Below, piece after piece: positions 1-8,123 of a stretch of DNA of 14,371 bases. How positions within the stretch are numbered: the stretch's first letter is position 1; the number at the start of each line of letters is the position of its first letter. This DNA is from CAYFJO01 sp964343305 (GTDB lineage Bacteria; Planctomycetota; Planctomycetia; Pirellulales; Pirellulaceae), in the NCBI GenBank assembly GCA_964343305.1, contig CAYFJO010000279.1, positions 1 through 14,371 of the forward strand. Direction: 5' to 3'. The notes beneath the pieces were generated by a model. It did not search any database and was not told the origin of the DNA. It was given only the letters and a program-made list of their open reading frames with translations. Made by a program: the position numbers and the translations under genes.

Positions 1-120
1 AGCACCAATGGTCGAAACAACAATCTGTGGTCTCGCCGCCGTGTTTGCGATTTTGAATTTTGACATTCAAGTTTGTTTCGGATTTCGTACTTCGACTTTC
101 GGATTTGCGGCTCCGCCGCG
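1..120. other. Non-coding left edge, downstream of the cytochrome c-WD40 gene
   Basis: This stretch follows the stop codon of the minus-strand cytochrome c-WD40 gene. Directly after the stop is a small GC hairpin (GCGGC at 107-111 paired with GCCGC at 115-119, 3-nt loop), but no T-run follows on the minus strand, so it is not a convincing intrinsic terminator. The 10-mer TTTCGGATTT occurs twice (76-85 and 97-106, period 21). I see no gene here. Confidence 0.5.
76..106. repeat. Short direct repeat TTTCGGATTT, two copies
   Basis: Two exact copies of TTTCGGATTT (76-85, 97-106) sit in a stretch made of TTCG and ATTT words. The pattern resembles short dispersed intergenic repeats of planctomycete genomes, but that is an impression from memory. 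The duplication itself is directly visible. Confidence 0.4.
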
Positions 121-2859
121 CTACGACTTGATCCCCTGATGGATCGCCAGTTCGCTCTTCTTCTGGTCGACCTGTTGTTCAGCAGCAGAAACGGATGCCT
201 GTGCTGCATCGAGAACCTTCTTGGCCGCCGCCGCTTTCTCTTCCGCGGGTTTGAGTTTCGGCGTCGCATCCGTGACTTTCTTTTGCGCCGCGGTCAAACG
301 AGCCGTCGTGTCCGCAACAAGCTTGTCGGCTGTTGCCTGTTTCTGTTTGGCCGCATCTTCCAGTTTGACTTTTTCGGCGAGGCTTGCCTTGGATGCGTCG
401 AACTGCGTTTTCTTGGCGGCAGCGAGAGCGTTGAGCTTCGTCAAAGCGTCGGTCAGTTCTTTGTCGCCGCCCGACTTCGTCACCGCCTCCTGCGTTTTCG
501 CGGCTGCTTCAGTGAGTAGCGGAAGGACACCCTCAAGTTTCGTTACCGCCGCGGCTGCACCGGTTCGAGCCGCCGTTGCCGCGACGAGCCCTTGCTTGGC
601 GGTTGCGGCAGCGGTGTTGGCAGCAGCGAGTTCCTTTTGCACTGCGGCAACTTCACTCTGTGCCGCCGCGAGTTCGGCCTTGGCCTTGTTCACTTCAGAC
701 TGGGAAACCGCCAACGTCGTCGCCAGTTCCGCGTGCTCCGTCTGCTTGACTGCGAGCAACCCCAGCACTTCACCAAGCTGTTTTTTTAGCTCCTGATATC
801 GGCCGCTAAAGGCAATTGCCTCGGTCCAGCGGTTCACTTGAGCTTGAGCCGCCACAACCAGCGCGGCTGCGTCATCGGCCGCTTTCTTGGCCGCCGCTGC
901 CTTGTCCTCGGCGGGTTTTACTTGCGGGGTCAGTTGAGCGACCAACTGGACCGCCTTGGAACGCTCGGCAGTGAATGTGGCAACTTGCTGTTCGGCGGTC
1001 GCGAACGCCTTCTTCGCGGTGTCGAGCAACGTGGCTTTTTCGGCTACGACTTTTTTGTTGGCGTCCAGTTGAGCGACCTTGGTATCCAAGTCGGTCTTTG
1101 CCTTTGTCGCCGTGTCGGCCAACTCCTTTTTGTCGGGTTGATCCGTGGCAGCTTTTTGGGCGGCGGCCAACGCCTGTTGCAAGGCGGTCACTTCCGCTTG
1201 GACGTCCGTCACTGCTTTTGCGGCTGCTTGTTGTGCTGCGTTCGCTTGAGCATCCGCTTGCTTCGATGTGGCAACGGTTGCCGTCGCCGCGTCCAGCTTC
1301 TTCTTGAAATCAGCGGTGGACGCGACTGCCTTGGCCAGATCCGCTTTGACTTTCGTGGCTGCCGCTTGCGCTGCGTTGTATGCGTCCGCGAGGGGCTTGT
1401 GGGCGGTTTGCTTGGCAACCAAGTCCTTTTGCGATGCGTCGAGACGCACCGCGAGCGTTGGCGGGTTTTGTATTAGATTTCCGAGTCGCGCCCCGTCGAC
1501 GGCATTCCAAACGCGAATCTCTCCCGTCCAATCGCCGGCGATCGCTCGGTTGGTTTCGTCGCAGAAAGTGACTTGCAACGCAAGATCGCCGAACGCTTCG
1601 AAAGATCGAATCGCGCCACCGTCTTGCTTCCAAAGTTTTGGCACACGATCGCGACCGCAGGAAAACAAACGCCCGTCGCGTGTAAACTCCACCGAAGCCG
1701 CTCCGCCGCCGTGGGCGCCCCAACTTTTCACTTGGCTGCCGTTGTTCATTTCCCACAGTTTGATCGTGGTGTCTTCGCTGCTAGACGCGAGGATGTTGGA
1801 ATCGGATCGCCAGGAAACGCCTGTGATGCATTTGCTGTGGCCTTTCAGCGTGAGGTATTCGCGTCCGGTCCAGCCTTCCCAGACAAACAATCCACCATTG
1901 CGGTCGCCTGTTGCCAGCAAAACGCTGTCCGGGCTGAATTCGATCGAGCAAACCCAATCGGTGTGCTTGCGAAGTTCGTGTAGCAGCAGGCCCGTTTCCG
2001 TCGAATAAATCCGAACGACACGTTGTGGGCCGCCGAGTGCAATCAGAGTCTGGTCGGAACTGATGTCGGCGGCTAATACGGCGTCGAGTTCATCGCCAAT
2101 TTCGAAAATACGTTCACCGGTTTTGACGTTCCAGACGACGCAGAGCCCGCTGGCTCCACCTCGACCACCCCCGGCCAGCAACAGGCTGCCGTTGCGGCTG
2201 AACTTCAAGACTTGGGGAATGCCCTCGGGAAACGGCAACGTTCCGACGAGTTCCAGTGTTTGCGTGTTGTAGAGCAAGACCTGTTTTTGCCCGGCAACAG
2301 CGGCGAGCGGTGCCCAAGGACTGGTCGCGAGTGCGCTGACCGCTGTGGTTTTGTTGGCTTGCGTGACCGGTTCCAAGCTCAGTTTGGCGGGCATCGGAAC
2401 GACTGCGGGGCGTTTGGTCGGTGCTTCGGACAACGCCAGATCGAACTTCGGTTTCTTGGATGCGATCGCCTCGCTGCTAGCGTTTTCCAATACGCCGCCG
2501 TCGATCCACTTGCGCACGGATTCAATCATCTCGTCCGGAATCTTGGGGGATTCGGGCGGCATGTACGGTTCTTCCGTGTGCGCGATCAACTGGTAGAGAT
2601 AGCTGTCTGATGAGTTGCCTGGTTCGATGACGGTTCCAGAGCCGCCGCCCAGCATCAGATTGGTGTAGTTCGTCAAATCCAAGTCGCCTTCCTTCTTGTC
2701 GGCGTTGTGACACGAAAAACACTTCTGTCGCAGGACTGGTTTGACGTGCTCGTCGTAAGTGATCTTCGGAGGCTCTTTCTCTTGGCCAGTTGTCGATTGG
2801 CAAATCGAAAGAATAGCAACACAGAAAATGGAGAGACGCAAGGAGCGATTGAGATTCAT
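121..2859 (-). CDS. Secreted cytochrome c-WD40-coiled-coil protein (912 aa)
   Basis: Exported three-part protein. Residues 1-25 form a signal peptide (MNLNRSLRLS, a hydrophobic stretch, then TTGQ). Residues about 33-125 are a planctomycete-type cytochrome c domain (PF07635-like), with CFSCH at 47-51 as the heme site and the YMPP motif around M100 as a likely distal ligand. Residues about 180-470 contain WD40 repeats forming a beta-propeller (for example 'GHSKCITGVSW...DTTIKLWE'). Residues about 470-905 are an Ala/Lys/Gln/Thr-rich segment predicted to be coiled coil. An internal duplication is visible there: TPQVKPAEDKAAAAKK from 644 and TPKLKPAEEKAAAAKK from 866. I chose the start at 2859, not the in-frame ATG at 2913, because it begins a signal peptide and has AAGGA 7 nt upstream. 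It is the last gene of the four-gene minus-strand cluster, 170 bp after the DUF1549 gene. Covalent heme and envelope location are inferred from the family; the biochemical role is unknown. Confidence 0.9.
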   Translation of the reverse strand: MNLNRSLRLSIFCVAILSICQSTTGQEKEPPKITYDEHVKPVLRQKCFSCHNADKKEGDLDLTNYTNLMLGGGSGTVIEPGNSSDSYLYQLIAHTEEPYMPPESPKIPDEMIESVRKWIDGGVLENASSEAIASKKPKFDLALSEAPTKRPAVVPMPAKLSLEPVTQANKTTAVSALATSPWAPLAAVAGQKQVLLYNTQTLELVGTLPFPEGIPQVLKFSRNGSLLLAGGGRGGASGLCVVWNVKTGERIFEIGDELDAVLAADISSDQTLIALGGPQRVVRIYSTETGLLLHELRKHTDWVCSIEFSPDSVLLATGDRNGGLFVWEGWTGREYLTLKGHSKCITGVSWRSDSNILASSSEDTTIKLWEMNNGSQVKSWGAHGGGAASVEFTRDGRLFSCGRDRVPKLWKQDGGAIRSFEAFGDLALQVTFCDETNRAIAGDWTGEIRVWNAVDGARLGNLIQNPPTLAVRLDASQKDLVAKQTAHKPLADAYNAAQAAATKVKADLAKAVASTADFKKKLDAATATVATSKQADAQANAAQQAAAKAVTDVQAEVTALQQALAAAQKAATDQPDKKELADTATKAKTDLDTKVAQLDANKKVVAEKATLLDTAKKAFATAEQQVATFTAERSKAVQLVAQLTPQVKPAEDKAAAAKKAADDAAALVVAAQAQVNRWTEAIAFSGRYQELKKQLGEVLGLLAVKQTEHAELATTLAVSQSEVNKAKAELAAAQSEVAAVQKELAAANTAAATAKQGLVAATAARTGAAAAVTKLEGVLPLLTEAAAKTQEAVTKSGGDKELTDALTKLNALAAAKKTQFDASKASLAEKVKLEDAAKQKQATADKLVADTTARLTAAQKKVTDATPKLKPAEEKAAAAKKVLDAAQASVSAAEQQVDQKKSELAIHQGIKS

Positions 2860-2866
2860 CGAATTA

Positions 2867-2871
2867 TCCTT
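2867..2871 (-). promoter_or_regulatory. Ribosome binding site deciding the start of the cytochrome c-WD40 gene
   Basis: On the minus strand AAGGA lies 7 nt before the ATG at 2859. The longer in-frame start at 2913 would place 18 non-signal-like residues before a good signal peptide, so this site settles the start. Confidence 0.75.
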
Positions 2872-2884
2872 GTGAGATGGCGGG

Positions 2885-2898
2885 GCGGTTTCTACCGC
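2885..2898 (-). promoter_or_regulatory. Small stem-loop in the leader of the cytochrome c-WD40 gene
   Basis: GCGGT (2885-2889) and ACCGC (2894-2898) pair around a 4-nt loop, with further GC pairing possible outside after a bulge. It lies about 14 nt upstream of the Shine-Dalgarno within the 170-bp intercistronic gap. There is no T-run, so it is more likely an RNA structure than a terminator. The rest of the gap (2904-3029) holds nothing I can name. Confidence 0.35.
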
Positions 2899-3029
2899 GC
2901 CGTGTCGAAACAACTGAAATCAATCACTGAATTCAATCGTAAAAGGGTGGGATGTTGTAGAACAAATGTCCCAATCGTTTGGTGAACAATCGGAACAATT
3001 GCACGACATTTCTATTGTGACTGCAAATG

Positions 3030-5465
3030 TTAGTGGTTGAAGACGAATTCCTGGGAGTTCATCAATGCCCAAAAGACATCTTCCAGGACTTGCTTCTTAT
3101 TTTCCTCGCCAGCGAGGATCGCATTCAAGTTATTCAATTCCGTTTCGATGGGCTTACGAGTCAGGCACCGGATATACAACTCTTCGAGCACTTGTTGTGG
3201 TGTCTTGCCTTCTTGCAGTCGTCGACCGATCAAATTGCCTTGAACGATCTTGTTATGCAGCGTATCGCCATTTAACAAGTGGAGTGCTTGCGACAAGTTC
3301 GGCTCGATTTTGACTTCACACGAGCAAACGCTCTCTCGCTTGGCCCGGCCAAACGTTGTCAGAAAATACGTGCTGGTGTTGCCGTTCGCAATTTGCACGG
3401 CACGGGCACCCAGCGGAAGTCCAGAGAACTTGTTCTTTGTGTCCGTTACCTGGCTCAAGGTGTCCAGCAACACTTCGGCTCGCAAGCGTCGAATCGCGGC
3501 GTGTGAGAAGTTTCGATCGTCTTTCTCGTTTGTCTCATTCGTTTGTGTGCTGAGTTGATAGGTGCGAGACGTACAAATGTCGCGAACCAATCTCTTGAAG
3601 TCGTAGTTGTATTCGGCGAACTTGTCGGCCAAAGCTGTCAGCAATTCAGGATTGACGGCGGGATTGCTCACTCGCACATCATCCACTTCGTTGATAATCC
3701 CCTTGCCGAAAAAGTGAGCCCAAACGACATTTGCCAGGTTGCGGGCAAAGTAAGGATTCTCGGCGGAAGCAAGCCAGTTGGCCATGATCACACGACGATC
3801 CTTGCCTTTCACATCCGGCACATCGCCGCCAAGGAACTTCGGCGCCATCACGCGATTGCCGATCGGGTGGCGAACGTCGCCGCTGCCGCGATTGTAGATA
3901 ATCAACTCCCGCGGATCCTCGGCCCTCTTGCGGCCAATTTGCGAGAAGAACGCGGCAAAGCTGTAATAGTCGTCCATCGTCCATCGGTCGAACGGATGGT
4001 TGTGGCATTGTGCACATTGAATCCGCATGCCCAAAAATACCTGGGCGACGTTTTCGGAAACTTTCAGCGGATTCGATTCGTTTTGGTAATAATTCGTGGC
4101 GGCATTTTCAAACGTTCCACCGCTGGAACCCAACAACTCCTGGACCATTTTGTCCATCGGCACGTTGTTCGCGATCTTGTCTTGCAGCCAGTTGTAGTAT
4201 CGCAACATCGGCTTGTACGCGATTTGGTTTGTGGTGCGGATTTGAAGCAGCTCCGCCCACTTCATGACCCAGATTTCAACGAACTCTTTGCGGTTCAACA
4301 GGTCGTCGACCAACGTTTCCCGTTTCTTCATGCTGGGATCGCTGGTGAAGGTGTAATACTCTTCCGGTGTCGGCAACACGCCCGTGATATCGAGCGACGC
4401 GCGACGGAGAAACTCTTCGTCCGAGCAGACGTCGGATGGATGCACGCGAAGCTTCTTCAACTTCTCGTGCATATGTGTGTCGACGTAGTTGTATTCTTGC
4501 GAGTTGTTCCAGGCGAACTTGGCTTCCTTGGGCAGCACGATGAAGTGGGTGCCGACGGTGTGGGTTTCGAAACGAGCCATAATAAACGCTTCACCCCGAC
4601 TGGCCCCGGTGACGACACCTTTCTGGTCGATCGGTGCCGAGTTGTCGTTGTTCGACATGAAGAATGCCAACGAGGTGACATCTCGATCGGTGCCGTCAGA
4701 GTACTTTGCTCGCACACTAATTTGCTGTTGTGCACCTTCGCCATCGAGCACTGCGCCCTTCGGATAAATCTCAACCGACACGACTTTAGCAACTTCGCCC
4801 GAATCGTTCGGGGCGTCACTCTTCAGCCAACGCAACAACGTGGCCGCGTACTCGCTGTCCATATCAAACCGTCTGCCGCCCGTGTGGGGAACCGCGCCCA
4901 CGGACTTTTCAAGGAGCAGGCTCTCTTCGGGAACGGCAAGATTGATTCGGCGTCCGCTCATTTCACGAGTGAGACGGAAGTGGTCGCCATTTGGATCGAA
5001 ACCGAACAAAGACAAACGAAAGCCATCCTTGCCGCGGGCGGCACCATGACAACTACCGGTGTTGCAATTGGCCTTCATGAAAACAGGCATCACGTCGAGC
5101 TTGAAACTGATTGCCGGGTCCGCCGCAGCGTTGGCGACTTCGACGGGCACCGTCACTTTGTGTCCCGCGAATTCGATGTTTATTTCGCATTTGCCGTCGG
5201 CCTTGGGATACAGGACATTCCCTTCCAGGCGGGCAAACGTATCGACCGACAGCGAAAACTTGGCATCCGTCGTAACGTCACTCGTGATTCCGTTGGCGAA
5301 CACCGACTGGACGATCAGCGATTGACGATCACGAACGGTCGTCAAATGCACGTCGGCAGGATAGACGTTGATCGACACGGGCGATTCCTGTGCCACTGCT
5401 TTCTGGTCAGCCGTAACTAGCATCGCGGTGCTCAAAAGGATTGCGTTAAGAATCCAAAGTCGCAT
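3030..5465 (-). CDS. Secreted DUF1549/DUF1553 (PSCyt2/PSD1) protein with Ig-like and two heme-type motifs (811 aa)
   Basis: Signal peptide at residues 1-25 (hydrophobic stretch to VAQ). Domains in order: a first Ig-like (Big2-type) domain at about 30-112; a cytochrome-like region at about 120-218 with NCNTGSCHG, which gives a CX4CH motif (C134, C139, H140) followed by the family-type GFRLSLFGFDP; a second Ig-like domain at about 228-312; DUF1549 at about 326-512, ending in CAQCHNHPFDRW (CX2CH, C484-H488); and DUF1553 at about 560-805, with NPYFARNLANVVWAHFFGKG and SQALHLLNG. This is the usual architecture and length for the planctomycete family. The start codon has AAGGAA about 7 nt upstream. 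It is third in the cluster, 97 bp after the PPC gene. Heme binding is inferred from the motifs; function is unknown, though family members are usually thought to act in the envelope. Confidence 0.93.
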   Translation of the reverse strand: MRLWILNAILLSTAMLVTADQKAVAQESPVSINVYPADVHLTTVRDRQSLIVQSVFANGITSDVTTDAKFSLSVDTFARLEGNVLYPKADGKCEINIEFAGHKVTVPVEVANAAADPAISFKLDVMPVFMKANCNTGSCHGAARGKDGFRLSLFGFDPNGDHFRLTREMSGRRINLAVPEESLLLEKSVGAVPHTGGRRFDMDSEYAATLLRWLKSDAPNDSGEVAKVVSVEIYPKGAVLDGEGAQQQISVRAKYSDGTDRDVTSLAFFMSNNDNSAPIDQKGVVTGASRGEAFIMARFETHTVGTHFIVLPKEAKFAWNNSQEYNYVDTHMHEKLKKLRVHPSDVCSDEEFLRRASLDITGVLPTPEEYYTFTSDPSMKKRETLVDDLLNRKEFVEIWVMKWAELLQIRTTNQIAYKPMLRYYNWLQDKIANNVPMDKMVQELLGSSGGTFENAATNYYQNESNPLKVSENVAQVFLGMRIQCAQCHNHPFDRWTMDDYYSFAAFFSQIGRKRAEDPRELIIYNRGSGDVRHPIGNRVMAPKFLGGDVPDVKGKDRRVIMANWLASAENPYFARNLANVVWAHFFGKGIINEVDDVRVSNPAVNPELLTALADKFAEYNYDFKRLVRDICTSRTYQLSTQTNETNEKDDRNFSHAAIRRLRAEVLLDTLSQVTDTKNKFSGLPLGARAVQIANGNTSTYFLTTFGRAKRESVCSCEVKIEPNLSQALHLLNGDTLHNKIVQGNLIGRRLQEGKTPQQVLEELYIRCLTRKPIETELNNLNAILAGEENKKQVLEDVFWALMNSQEFVFNH

Positions 5466-5508
5466 GGTTGTATTCCTTTTATGTCCGTTGATATCTACTT
5501 CTTCGTAG

Positions 5509-5529
5509 CTGAACTCGCCAAGAGTTCAG
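5509..5529 (-). promoter_or_regulatory. Intercistronic stem-loop between the PPC and DUF1549 genes
   Basis: CTGAACTC (5509-5516) and GAGTTCAG (5522-5529) form a perfect 8-bp stem with a 5-nt loop. A second small hairpin, CTAC/GTAG, sits beside it at 5496-5508. On the minus strand no T-run follows, so it is probably not a Rho-independent terminator. An RNA-processing or stability element is an inference. Confidence 0.5.
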
Positions 5530-5562
5530 ATCTTTGTATTGGAAAGTCTTTCGCTACCTGGT

Positions 5563-8040
5563 TTAGTCTTCGCTGCCACCAGCTTCAGCGGCTGCCCGCT
5601 TGGCTTCTTGTCGTTGCTTGGCGGCCAAACGAAGTGTTTCCAAACGCGACAGCGGCTTGGGCGGTTTCGCCACTGGCGGTGCCGGCTTGGGCGGATCGTT
5701 TGGTTTTTTCGCGACGACGACTGGCTTTGGCGCCGGCTTAGCATTTGGCGGCGGTGGCAACGGCTTGTCGATTTGCAACTGCACGCTGCCTGCCGTGTTC
5801 ACGATGGGTTCGCCGTTTTGGGTGATCGTAACTCGACACACCAAATTGTGCTTGCCAACCTTGCTGGCTGGATCCGTTGTGATCTTGAAGATCAATTCCT
5901 TGGTCTCTTTGTTGAATTCCATCGCCGTCGTCGCGGTCTTGGGCGGAAGGCCCAAAAGCTCGACCTTGGCATTGCCTTCGAACGCAGTCTTCTGTGCGAT
6001 GGTACACAACACTTGCGCTTCCTGGCCTTGTTCACACGAGGCTCGTTGCAATGCGAAGCCGGTGTATGCATCCGCGACTTTCAACGGTGTGAGTTGCGAC
6101 GATGCCCACATGCCGCCAGATGTTGCTAAAGCGTATACTTTCCAATCTTTGATGGCTGCACCACCGTTGGCATTGATTGGATAGAACACCTCCGATTTGC
6201 CCTTCGGAATATTGACGGAACTGGCCGCACTGACTCCTGGCGGACGGAATGGGAATTGAACGTTAATCTGTTCATCCCAACCTTCTTTCTTGGTCGCCAC
6301 GATTTTCAACAACATCGATCCGGCGCGTACCAATGGCACTTTTGGTTCGACGATCTTGATCGAAAATGGGATTTCATCAACCACGGCGACGGCGAGCTGT
6401 TGAACGATCCGGCCCCGATACTTCGACTGGCCTGGGCTCGATATAATGAAGTCGGCGTCATTTCGAAAACCGCCGCGAATGTTTTGATTGGGATCCGCGT
6501 GCTTGGCTGTGAAATCCACCAGCTTACCAGCGATGGGCGCGTCGGCCGCGGCTTCAAACACGACCGGCGTCGAACTCAAATTCGCTGCCATGGGATCGCA
6601 GACCATCTTCATGCCGGCGGGCAAATCATTGCCCTCCAACACCAACTCGCCGCCAAAGTTCACTCGGCTGGCGTTGATCAGCGTGCCGAATCGATTGCCA
6701 CGGGCGACAAAGATTTGCTGACGATACTGTCCATATCGTTCAGTGCGCGGAATGCTCAGCGACAACTTTGGCTTGACGGGTTGAAATTCAACGCGATAAA
6801 CCAAGTCCGGTCCGCCGCGACCGAGATGGTCGGTGACTCGAACCACGTATTCGCCGTCCGCGGGAACGTTGAATCGAATGTAGCTGTCCGGTCCACGCGA
6901 ATCGTCGTTGCCGGCGATGCTTCCCCCATTCGCACGGTAGATGTTCATGACGGGGTCGAGGCCCGATCGAATTCGTCTCGCATACAATTCGACGTCGAAC
7001 GACTGCCCCTTCTTGGCGGCAAACTTAAAACAGTCGATGTCGCCAGGCGTTTCGATGATGCCGTTAAAGGCCAACGGAAGCTCAACTGGTGATGCCTCGG
7101 CAATGGCGTTGTTTGGTTCTTTTTCAAACGCGTTGCCATATTCAAAGAGCCGGAACGTGTTTGGTGTGGGAGCAACTCCGCCAGCGTCTTGCGCAGCAAC
7201 GCCAAAATCGGTCACCGGACTGGCCGGCAGGGCAAACCTTTGCACCAAATCGCCGGACGGAACTCCCAGGAATTTCACTTCGGTTTCTTCACCCATCTTT
7301 CCGCCCGCAGGATAGGCGGCGGTGGGTCGAGGGAAGCTGCCAACATGAAGTCGATATCGGTTGCCGCGCCCGTAAGCACTCTCTCGTACTTCAATGTAAT
7401 ACTTGCCATCTTCCGGCGCGACGATCGACGCATAGGCATCTTGAAGTGCCAGCGCGGTATCATCATTGGCGGACAGCTCGAATCGCTTCGCATCCAGAAT
7501 CGCCACATAAGGATCGAACAGCGCTGTGCCCAAACGCATGGCGACGACTTCGGCTGAAACTCGTTGGCCCTTCTTTGCATCGATCACATAGTAGTCAACG
7601 TCTTCGTTGCTGACCGTACCTTGCACAACGACGTTAAAAGCGATCGGTTGGGGAACGGCAAAATCTGTGTTCGGCTCTTTCTCCGCAACGACAGGCAACG
7701 CTTCGACGTAAAATGTGCGGAAGTCGGAGATGCCCGATTTTGTTCGCACCTGAGCGACATGTTCGCCCAGCCGACAGTCGGGAGCGACCTTGATGGTCAC
7801 TTTGGGATTGTTTCCGTTGGGCTCGATCTTCGTTACTTTAAAACCGGTCGGATCGTAGAAAAAAATCTCTTCGATGTCGGCCAGGTTAGAGCCGTTGAAT
7901 TGAACGACATGCTCGACACCTCGTTGAACGCCTCTCGGCGTGATATTGCTTAGCCTAGGAGATGCGGCAAACGCATTCGCAGCGAACGCAATCCCAACGA
8001 GTACGACGAACAGATTCCGAAACGAACTGGCGAGCGACAT
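5563..8040 (-). CDS. Secreted PPC-domain protein with IPT/TIG-like N-terminus and Pro/Lys-rich tail (825 aa)
   Basis: Signal peptide at residues 1-25 (FVVLVGIAFAANAFA). Residues about 28-115 resemble an IPT/TIG Ig-like domain. Two bacterial pre-peptidase C-terminal (PPC) domains follow: about 119-234, beginning EKEPNTDF with 'DVDYYVIDAKKGQRV', and about 306-420, beginning EKEPNNAI with 'DIDCFKFAAKKGQSF'. Residues about 425-757 look like further beta-sandwich sequence that I cannot assign. Residues 759-796 are a Pro/Lys/Ala-rich linker, and 797-825 a charged Ala-rich helix ending GGSED. No peptidase domain is visible, so this is a structural or binding protein, not a protease. GGAG lies 7 nt before the start. 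It is second in the cluster, 83 bp after the DUF1501 gene. PPC domains are known in exported proteins; partner and ligand are unknown. Confidence 0.9.
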   Translation of the reverse strand: MSLASSFRNLFVVLVGIAFAANAFAASPRLSNITPRGVQRGVEHVVQFNGSNLADIEEIFFYDPTGFKVTKIEPNGNNPKVTIKVAPDCRLGEHVAQVRTKSGISDFRTFYVEALPVVAEKEPNTDFAVPQPIAFNVVVQGTVSNEDVDYYVIDAKKGQRVSAEVVAMRLGTALFDPYVAILDAKRFELSANDDTALALQDAYASIVAPEDGKYYIEVRESAYGRGNRYRLHVGSFPRPTAAYPAGGKMGEETEVKFLGVPSGDLVQRFALPASPVTDFGVAAQDAGGVAPTPNTFRLFEYGNAFEKEPNNAIAEASPVELPLAFNGIIETPGDIDCFKFAAKKGQSFDVELYARRIRSGLDPVMNIYRANGGSIAGNDDSRGPDSYIRFNVPADGEYVVRVTDHLGRGGPDLVYRVEFQPVKPKLSLSIPRTERYGQYRQQIFVARGNRFGTLINASRVNFGGELVLEGNDLPAGMKMVCDPMAANLSSTPVVFEAAADAPIAGKLVDFTAKHADPNQNIRGGFRNDADFIISSPGQSKYRGRIVQQLAVAVVDEIPFSIKIVEPKVPLVRAGSMLLKIVATKKEGWDEQINVQFPFRPPGVSAASSVNIPKGKSEVFYPINANGGAAIKDWKVYALATSGGMWASSQLTPLKVADAYTGFALQRASCEQGQEAQVLCTIAQKTAFEGNAKVELLGLPPKTATTAMEFNKETKELIFKITTDPASKVGKHNLVCRVTITQNGEPIVNTAGSVQLQIDKPLPPPPNAKPAPKPVVVAKKPNDPPKPAPPVAKPPKPLSRLETLRLAAKQRQEAKRAAAEAGGSED

Positions 8041-8066
8041 GACTTATCTCCATCTACCTATAAAGT

Positions 8067-8095
8067 GCGGGCCACGCTGTCTCAACGCGGCCCGC
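8067..8095 (-). promoter_or_regulatory. GC-rich intercistronic stem-loop between the DUF1501 and PPC genes
   Basis: GCGGGCC (8067-8073) and GGCCCGC (8089-8095) pair perfectly. Two more pairs form inside after one mismatch, leaving a loop of about 9 nt. Read on the minus strand it is preceded by AAAA and followed by ACTTTA, a poor U-tract. It could attenuate or mark the 3' end of a processed DUF1501 transcript. Read on the plus strand TTTT follows, but no plus-strand gene ends here. Confidence 0.55.
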
Positions 8096-8123
8096 TTTTG
8101 ATGATCACTTCTTGGCGGGCAAG

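Noticed and set aside
221..2008. Plus-strand open frames (221-796, 838-1476, 1268-2008) opposite the cytochrome c-WD40 gene
   Set aside because: Composition mirrors the Ala/Lys-rich coiled coil on the other strand (runs of Ala, Ser, Leu, Arg, Cys); no start signals or family features.
2860..2913. N-terminal extension of the cytochrome c-WD40 protein from the ATG at 2913
   Set aside because: It would bury the signal peptide, and the ATG at 2859 has a good Shine-Dalgarno.
3543..5420. A 625-codon open frame on the plus strand, antisense to the DUF1549/DUF1553 gene
   Set aside because: It lies wholly within a strongly supported gene, has no domain-like sequence and reads as Val/Arg/His-rich shadow coding. 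Long antisense frames are common where codon use avoids stops on the other strand.
6256..7092. A 278-codon plus-strand frame opposite the PPC gene
   Set aside because: Antisense to a protein with clear signal peptide and PPC domains; no recognisable domain of its own.
5563..8040. Peptidase function for the PPC protein
   Set aside because: PPC domains accompany peptidases in some bacteria, but no catalytic domain is present here.
8067..8095. Strong intrinsic terminator between DUF1501 and PPC genes
   Set aside because: On the coding (minus) strand the run after the stem is ACTTTA, a poor U-tract, and the downstream genes have no better promoter, so I call it an intercistronic stem-loop.
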